The translations under genes and the position numbers were made by a program. A DNA stretch of 25,649 nt from an uncultured Methanobacteriaceae archaeon (GTDB taxonomy: Archaea; Methanobacteriota; Methanobacteria; Methanobacteriales; Methanobacteriaceae). The stretch spans positions 1-25,649 of the forward strand of contig CAMYKT010000024.1 in the NCBI GenBank assembly GCA_947259185.1. The letters are read 5' to 3'. This document shows, piece after piece, positions 21,735 to 25,649 of this stretch (positions are counted from its first letter, which is position 1; every line of letters starts with the position of its first letter). Under the pieces are notes generated by a model. It saw nothing but the letters and a program-made list of their open reading frames with translations. It was not told the origin of the DNA and made no database searches.

Positions 21735-23759
21735 GTGGGAAAAATTAGTATTGAGCATTATATAACGCATCTAATTAATCTGGTGGAATTAGAAAAAAAA
21801 GCAGAAATAGATGCCATGCTAAGGGAGATTAAATATTTCTCTGCCCAAAAAAGAGAAAAATTAGGCCGGGCTATAAACCATCTTAATGGAAAAATAGCCG
21901 GACAGGAATTAGGTTTCAATCTGGTAAAATATGGGAGAAAATCTAAATTCAAAACTGAAATAAATGCAGGGGATCTGGTACTTATAAGTAGGGGAGACCC
22001 TGCTAAAAGTAAACTGACCGGAACTGTGACTGAAAAAGGAAGCCGTTTCATTATAGTGGCCCTGGAAAAAGTCCCCCAGTGGGCTTTAAAAGAAATCCGT
22101 CTTGATTTATATGTTAATGATATAACTTTCCGGAGAATGATAGAAAATCTGGAAAAAATGAACCTCCCCACCAAAAAAGCCCTGCAATTTTTCTTGAATA
22201 ATGAAAAATCCCATTCTATTAAAGTAACTAAATCATTAAATTCAATGAATATTGATAAAAATCTTAATCACTCCCAAAAAATTGCTATTTCCAGGGCAAT
22301 GGCCAGTGATGATTTTTTTTTAATACATGGACCCTTTGGAACTGGTAAAACCAGAACACTGCAAGAAATGATTGTTCAAGAAGTAAAAAAAGGTAATAAA
22401 GTACTGGCTACTGCAGAAAGCAATACCGCAGTGGACAACCTGGTTGAAGGCTTAGAGGACCATATAAATTCTGTGCGTCTGGGCCATCCCCAAAGAGTAT
22501 CCCGTAAAAATATAGAAAAAACCCTGGCCTATAAACTTGAAAATCATCCCCAGCACTCTAAAATAATAGGAATTAAAAAAGAAATTGAAAAAATAATAGT
22601 TAAAAGGGACCAAAACCATAAACCTTCCCCCGCATTAAGGAGAGGTTTAAGTGACACTCAAATACTGTTAAATGCAGTAAAAAGAAGAGGTATTAGGGGA
22701 ATATCACCTAATGTGATAATATCCATGGCCCGATGGATAGAATTGAATAAAAAGGTGGAAGAGTACCACCTTAATATTCGAAAGATAGAATCCGATATGG
22801 TAGCAGACATTATTAAAAAAAGTGAAGTGGTTTTATGCACCAATTCATCTGCTGCACTTGATTATATAAAAGGCATTAAGTTTCAGGTGGTGGTAGTGGA
22901 TGAAGCATCTCAAAGTACCATACCCAGTATCCTCATACCTCTTTCTAAAGCTAGAAGATTTATTTTAGCTGGAGATCATCGTCAACTACCTCCCACCATA
23001 TTAAACCCCCAATGCAAGCCCTTAGAAAAAACTCTGTTTGAGGGGTTAATCCGAATTTATCCTGAAAAATCACACATGTTAAATATACAGTACCGAATGA
23101 ATCCGGTATTAATGCAATTCCCCAATCAAGAATTTTATGAAAAGGGAATTAAGGCTTCAGGAAAAGTGAAAAAAATTAATATTGCTGATCTGGGATTAAA
23201 AAATCCAGACGAAAATACAGCCATAAATAAAAAATTTGAGACTTTAATAAAAAAGATTTTAAGGCCGCAGCCTTTGTTATTTGTAGATACCCTCAATCTA
23301 CCTCATCATTATGAAAAACGATCCAAAGGCTCAACTTCAATAAAAAATATTATAGAAGGAGACATGACCACTATAATCGCGAATATGATGATAAAAAGTG
23401 GTATAAAGTCAGAAGATATAGGTATTATCAGCCCCTACAATGAACAGGTCAAACTAATCAGCCCCCACACCCCTGCCGAGGTGCACACTGTTGATGGATT
23501 TCAGGGCAGGGAAAAAGAAATAGTTATAATATCTCTGGTAAGAAGCAATGCAAAAAGAGAAATAGGATTTTTAAAGGATTTAAGGAGACTCAATGTGAGC
23601 TTAACCCGAGCAAAAAGAAAATTAATTATTATAGGAGATTCTTCTACATTATGCAGCCATCCAACTTATACTAGATTTGTGGATTACCTCAAAAAACACG
23701 ATTTTTATGAAAATGCCTTGGATTTAATCCCTTTAAATAATAAAAAGTTTGAAAAGTGA
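21735..23759 (+). CDS. Superfamily 1B helicase, UPF1/DNA2/IGHMBP2-like
   Basis: This is a 674-residue ATP-driven nucleic-acid translocase. Residues 1-175 form an N-terminal domain with an OB/SH3-like beta part (about 60-130), as in IGHMBP2. The helicase core follows: LNHSQKIAI (Q-motif, 177-185), Walker A GPFGTGKT (199-206), ESNTAVDNL (Ia), Walker B VVDEAS, GDHRQLPP (413-420), QYRMNP (452-457), ISPYNEQ, VDGFQGRE (586-593) and NVSLTRAKR (620-628). A basic helical insertion (about 250-360) separates motifs Ia and II. Whether it acts on DNA or RNA cannot be told. The GTG at 21735 overlaps its own AGGAG; ATT at 21744 is a speculative alternative. It converges on fen1. Confidence 0.9.
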   Translation: MGKISIEHYITHLINLVELEKKAEIDAMLREIKYFSAQKREKLGRAINHLNGKIAGQELGFNLVKYGRKSKFKTEINAGDLVLISRGDPAKSKLTGTVTEKGSRFIIVALEKVPQWALKEIRLDLYVNDITFRRMIENLEKMNLPTKKALQFFLNNEKSHSIKVTKSLNSMNIDKNLNHSQKIAISRAMASDDFFLIHGPFGTGKTRTLQEMIVQEVKKGNKVLATAESNTAVDNLVEGLEDHINSVRLGHPQRVSRKNIEKTLAYKLENHPQHSKIIGIKKEIEKIIVKRDQNHKPSPALRRGLSDTQILLNAVKRRGIRGISPNVIISMARWIELNKKVEEYHLNIRKIESDMVADIIKKSEVVLCTNSSAALDYIKGIKFQVVVVDEASQSTIPSILIPLSKARRFILAGDHRQLPPTILNPQCKPLEKTLFEGLIRIYPEKSHMLNIQYRMNPVLMQFPNQEFYEKGIKASGKVKKINIADLGLKNPDENTAINKKFETLIKKILRPQPLLFVDTLNLPHHYEKRSKGSTSIKNIIEGDMTTIIANMMIKSGIKSEDIGIISPYNEQVKLISPHTPAEVHTVDGFQGREKEIVIISLVRSNAKREIGFLKDLRRLNVSLTRAKRKLIIIGDSSTLCSHPTYTRFVDYLKKHDFYENALDLIPLNNKKFEK

Positions 23760-23780
23760 AATAGGTTTTTAAACGTCTTA

Positions 23781-24767
23781 TTAAAACCAGTCTTCCAGGC
23801 TTTTTTGAGTGCTATCCAGATTTTTTAGTTTTTTAATGGCCCCTGCAACTCTTTCTTCTGAAAAACTATGTTCTCCACATAAAAAATCAATAACCCCTTC
23901 TTCATCAGGAGCATGCCATTTTAATTCATAATCATCCATAAGTTCTGGCTTTAAAAAAATATCCCTTAATACATGAGGATCTGATTCCAGATCCAGGTTT
24001 AAATTTTCAATGGCATTAATCAGATTTTGATTGCTCTTTATTAGTTTAATACCTTTTTTAGCACCTATGCCCTTAATGCCCGGGTTAAAATCAGTTCCAA
24101 CCAGCAAGGCAACGTCTATAAGCTGTTCTCTGGAAATTTCTAAATGTTTCAGGATACTATCCAGTTCCAAAAGCTCAGGATCGGCTAAATTGCCACTTAT
24201 AGTGAGATTTCTTACCACCCGGGGAGCTCCAAACAATAAACAATCATAATCCTGAGAAGCTACTGCCCATGCATCTCCTTTTTGGACCATATAAGATGCT
24301 TGAGCTTCACCTTCACTAACAGCTTGAATAACAGGCATTCCCATTAAATTTAAGAGTTTTTTTGAACTTTTGACTATTTCAGATGACATTCTTGATGATC
24401 TAACAGCAAATTTACGGGCCTCTTCAATTTCACCCCTTTCCAAAGCAGTCTTCCATTTTTGTTCAGATTCTCGACGAACTTCAATCCTCTTACTAATAGT
24501 TTCTCCTTTCAGTTGGTGAGAAACACCATCAAAAATAAATGCCGGTTTTATACCTTTTTCTACCATTGCAGAAGTCCGGTAAAGTATCCCACTCAAGTGA
24601 GAAGTTACTCTTCCACTCTCATCCATGAGAGGAGTACCATCTCTTTGTCGTATGCTGGATAAAAACTGATATAAACTATTAGCTGCATCAATAGCCACTA
24701 TTTTACCATCTAAATCTTTAATGGTAATTTTTTTCGCAGAAATAATATCTTTAAATTTTACTCCCAT
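23781..24767 (-). CDS. fen1: Flap endonuclease 1
   Basis: FEN1 removes 5' flaps during Okazaki-fragment maturation and base-excision repair. The 328 residues begin MGVKFKDII. Gly2 must follow the initiator Met because the processed N-terminus sits near the active site, so ATG 24767 is chosen over the in-frame TTG at 24791. Catalytic acidic clusters are visible: VAIDAANSLYQF (Asp27), FIFDG, EGEAQA, SQDYDCL and G-T-D-F-N-P-G-I-K-G-I-G with the helix-two-turn-helix. The last eight residues, QKSLEDWF, are a perfect PCNA-binding PIP box. It starts 13 nt after the DUF98 stop, with GGTG at 24774-24777 as the ribosome-binding site, so the two are probably co-transcribed. Confidence 0.96.
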   Translation of the reverse strand: MGVKFKDIISAKKITIKDLDGKIVAIDAANSLYQFLSSIRQRDGTPLMDESGRVTSHLSGILYRTSAMVEKGIKPAFIFDGVSHQLKGETISKRIEVRRESEQKWKTALERGEIEEARKFAVRSSRMSSEIVKSSKKLLNLMGMPVIQAVSEGEAQASYMVQKGDAWAVASQDYDCLLFGAPRVVRNLTISGNLADPELLELDSILKHLEISREQLIDVALLVGTDFNPGIKGIGAKKGIKLIKSNQNLINAIENLNLDLESDPHVLRDIFLKPELMDDYELKWHAPDEEGVIDFLCGEHSFSEERVAGAIKKLKNLDSTQKSLEDWF

Positions 24768-24780
24768 GCCTAACACCAGA

Positions 24781-25317
24781 TTATTTATCAAAAAGAGTTA
24801 CTGGAAAAGTTTCTTTGATTCTAATGAGGATTTCATCATTACGAATGATGTTATAAGTTCTGGTAAGCATCATGGAATCCGTGTTGAAAATTGTTTTTAA
24901 ATCCACGGAGGGTTCTTCCAGTTGCACTGATTTAATTTCACGGCGAGATTCCACTTGATGTTTTTTTAAAATTCTTCCAATGGGAATATCTGCCCGGATA
25001 ATATCCTCTTTAAAATCATTATCAATTCTATTTATGGGAATATACGAAATAGCATGTATTAATGGCTCATTACTGCCAATAACTACCACTCTATAGTTAA
25101 CTGTATCCCCCTGAGCAATGGCCAGTTCCCGGGATATTTTATGATCTGCCGGGATGAATTCCTGAGTTAGTGTTTTTATATTAACTCTTCCACCGGTCAA
25201 AACATCCAGAATAGTGGTCACCGAACCATCTGTAGACAAAAGAATCTTTTGAGTATTGGACAACGTGCCCATAATTTTTTCCAGTCGATTGACTTCGTCC
25301 ATTACATTAATATCCAT
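24781..25317 (-). CDS. Chorismate pyruvate-lyase family protein (DUF98 / Rv2949c-like)
   Basis: The 178-residue protein matches the family of mycobacterial Rv2949c, which splits chorismate into 4-hydroxybenzoate and pyruvate. Typical segments are LLSTDGSVTTILD (27-39) and GSNEPLIHAISYIPINRI (81-98), with GRIL later. In methanogens 4-hydroxybenzoate is a precursor of the methanopterin arylamine, which is the likely use here. That pathway role is inference. ATG 25317 follows GGGGGA at good spacing; an internal Met6 is less likely. It lies 63 nt after the dehydratase fragment and just before fen1. Confidence 0.8.
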   Translation of the reverse strand: MDINVMDEVNRLEKIMGTLSNTQKILLSTDGSVTTILDVLTGGRVNIKTLTQEFIPADHKISRELAIAQGDTVNYRVVVIGSNEPLIHAISYIPINRIDNDFKEDIIRADIPIGRILKKHQVESRREIKSVQLEEPSVDLKTIFNTDSMMLTRTYNIIRNDEILIRIKETFPVTLFDK

Positions 25318-25380
25318 TAACTTCCCCCTTTAATAAAGAAAACTAGGATTAGATATAATTCTAAATGTAATAAAGGTGTT

Positions 25381-25649
25381 TTATTTAATAAAATCTGAAG
25401 GATCAGATATCTCCCCTTTGATTGCTGAAGAGGCAACCACTGCCGGATTTGCCAGGTAAACTTCTGATTCAGGGTCACCCATACGTCCCTTGAAATTACG
25501 GTTGGTGGTGGATATGCTTACTTCTTCAGGGGCTAAAACCCCCATATGAGCCCCTAAACACGGCCCACAGCCAGGATTGCACACTATGGCGCCAGATTCT
25601 ATGAAAATGCTTATTATTCCTTTTTGAATTGCAAGATTATATATTTATG
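25381..25649 (-). pseudogene. C-terminal part of LeuC/HacA-type aconitase-family dehydratase large subunit (partial, in-frame stop near edge)
   Basis: The frame from 25644 to the stop at 25381 encodes the highly conserved end of a 3-isopropylmalate dehydratase or homoaconitase large subunit: CNPGCGPCLGAHMG with two Fe-S cluster cysteines, STTNRNFKGRMGDP and YLANPAVVA. Homologous sequence continues upstream (NLAIQKG) beyond the GTG at 25584, so that GTG is not the true start; the whole protein should be about 420 residues. However, codon 25645-25647 is TAA in this frame. Reading past it needs a 2-nt shift within the ATATAT-like stretch. It is either a frameshifted gene or a sequence error at the window edge. 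Leucine (LeuC) and coenzyme B (HacA) enzymes cannot be separated from this fragment. Confidence 0.6.

Overview
The window reads as a chromosomal core region of a methanogenic archaeon of the order Methanobacteriales, probably a mesophilic Methanobacterium-like species. The DNA is visibly AT-rich. Genes start behind strong AGGTGAT-type Shine-Dalgarno sequences, and promoters are archaeal BRE/TATA. Informational genes are archaeal: aPelota, CDC48, and FEN1 with a PIP box. The trp operon has the gene order trpE-G-C-F-B-A-D and a divergent TrpY regulator, the arrangement known from Methanothermobacter thermautotrophicus. MurG-like and MraY-like genes fit a pseudomurein-walled methanogen. I see no phage, insertion sequence, CRISPR array or rRNA.

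Layout. At 59-131 lies a tRNA-Ile(GAU). The minus strand from 6996 to 214 carries a compact tryptophan operon, with stop/start overlaps of 4 nt at four of its six junctions. At 7174-7677 is the divergent regulator trpY. The shared intergenic region holds an exact TGTACA TRP box and a near-match one helical turn away. From 7804 to 9619 a solitary hypC is divergent from an FAD/NAD(P) disulfide-type oxidoreductase, and two good palindromes sit between them. From 9888 to 15030 come a MurG-like glycosyltransferase (-), an ABC1/UbiB-type kinase-like membrane protein (+), a MraY-like phosphoglycosyl transferase (-) and aPelota (-). From 15292 to 17015 (+) are a small membrane protein and prephenate dehydrogenase TyrA with an unusual C-terminal FDX-ACB-like domain. 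Then come cdc48 (17260-19452), the S-adenosyl/S-inosylhomocysteine hydrolase gene, a DUF2119 protein with zinc-peptidase-like residues, and a UPF1/DNA2-type helicase (19760-23759, +). The minus strand from 25649 to 23781 ends the window with the C-terminal piece of a LeuC/HacA-type dehydratase, a DUF98 chorismate pyruvate-lyase and FEN1.

How the genes work together. Three separate blocks draw on chorismate: the trp operon makes tryptophan, TyrA leads to tyrosine, and the DUF98 lyase makes 4-hydroxybenzoate, probably for methanopterin. TrpY, with a helix-turn-helix and an ACT domain, should sense tryptophan and control both itself and the operon. The glycosyltransferases point to envelope assembly. 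Pelota, CDC48, the helicase and FEN1 serve ribosome rescue, protein unfolding and DNA maintenance.

Most of the window is ordinary core genome. The points most worth a second look are the TyrA-FDX-ACB fusion, the M14-like residue pattern in DUF2119, a 48-nt identical stretch between the two ATPase domains of cdc48, a short ORF with a Trp codon overlapping the trpE start, and an in-frame stop inside the dehydratase at the right edge. I do not see a convincing new multi-gene system.
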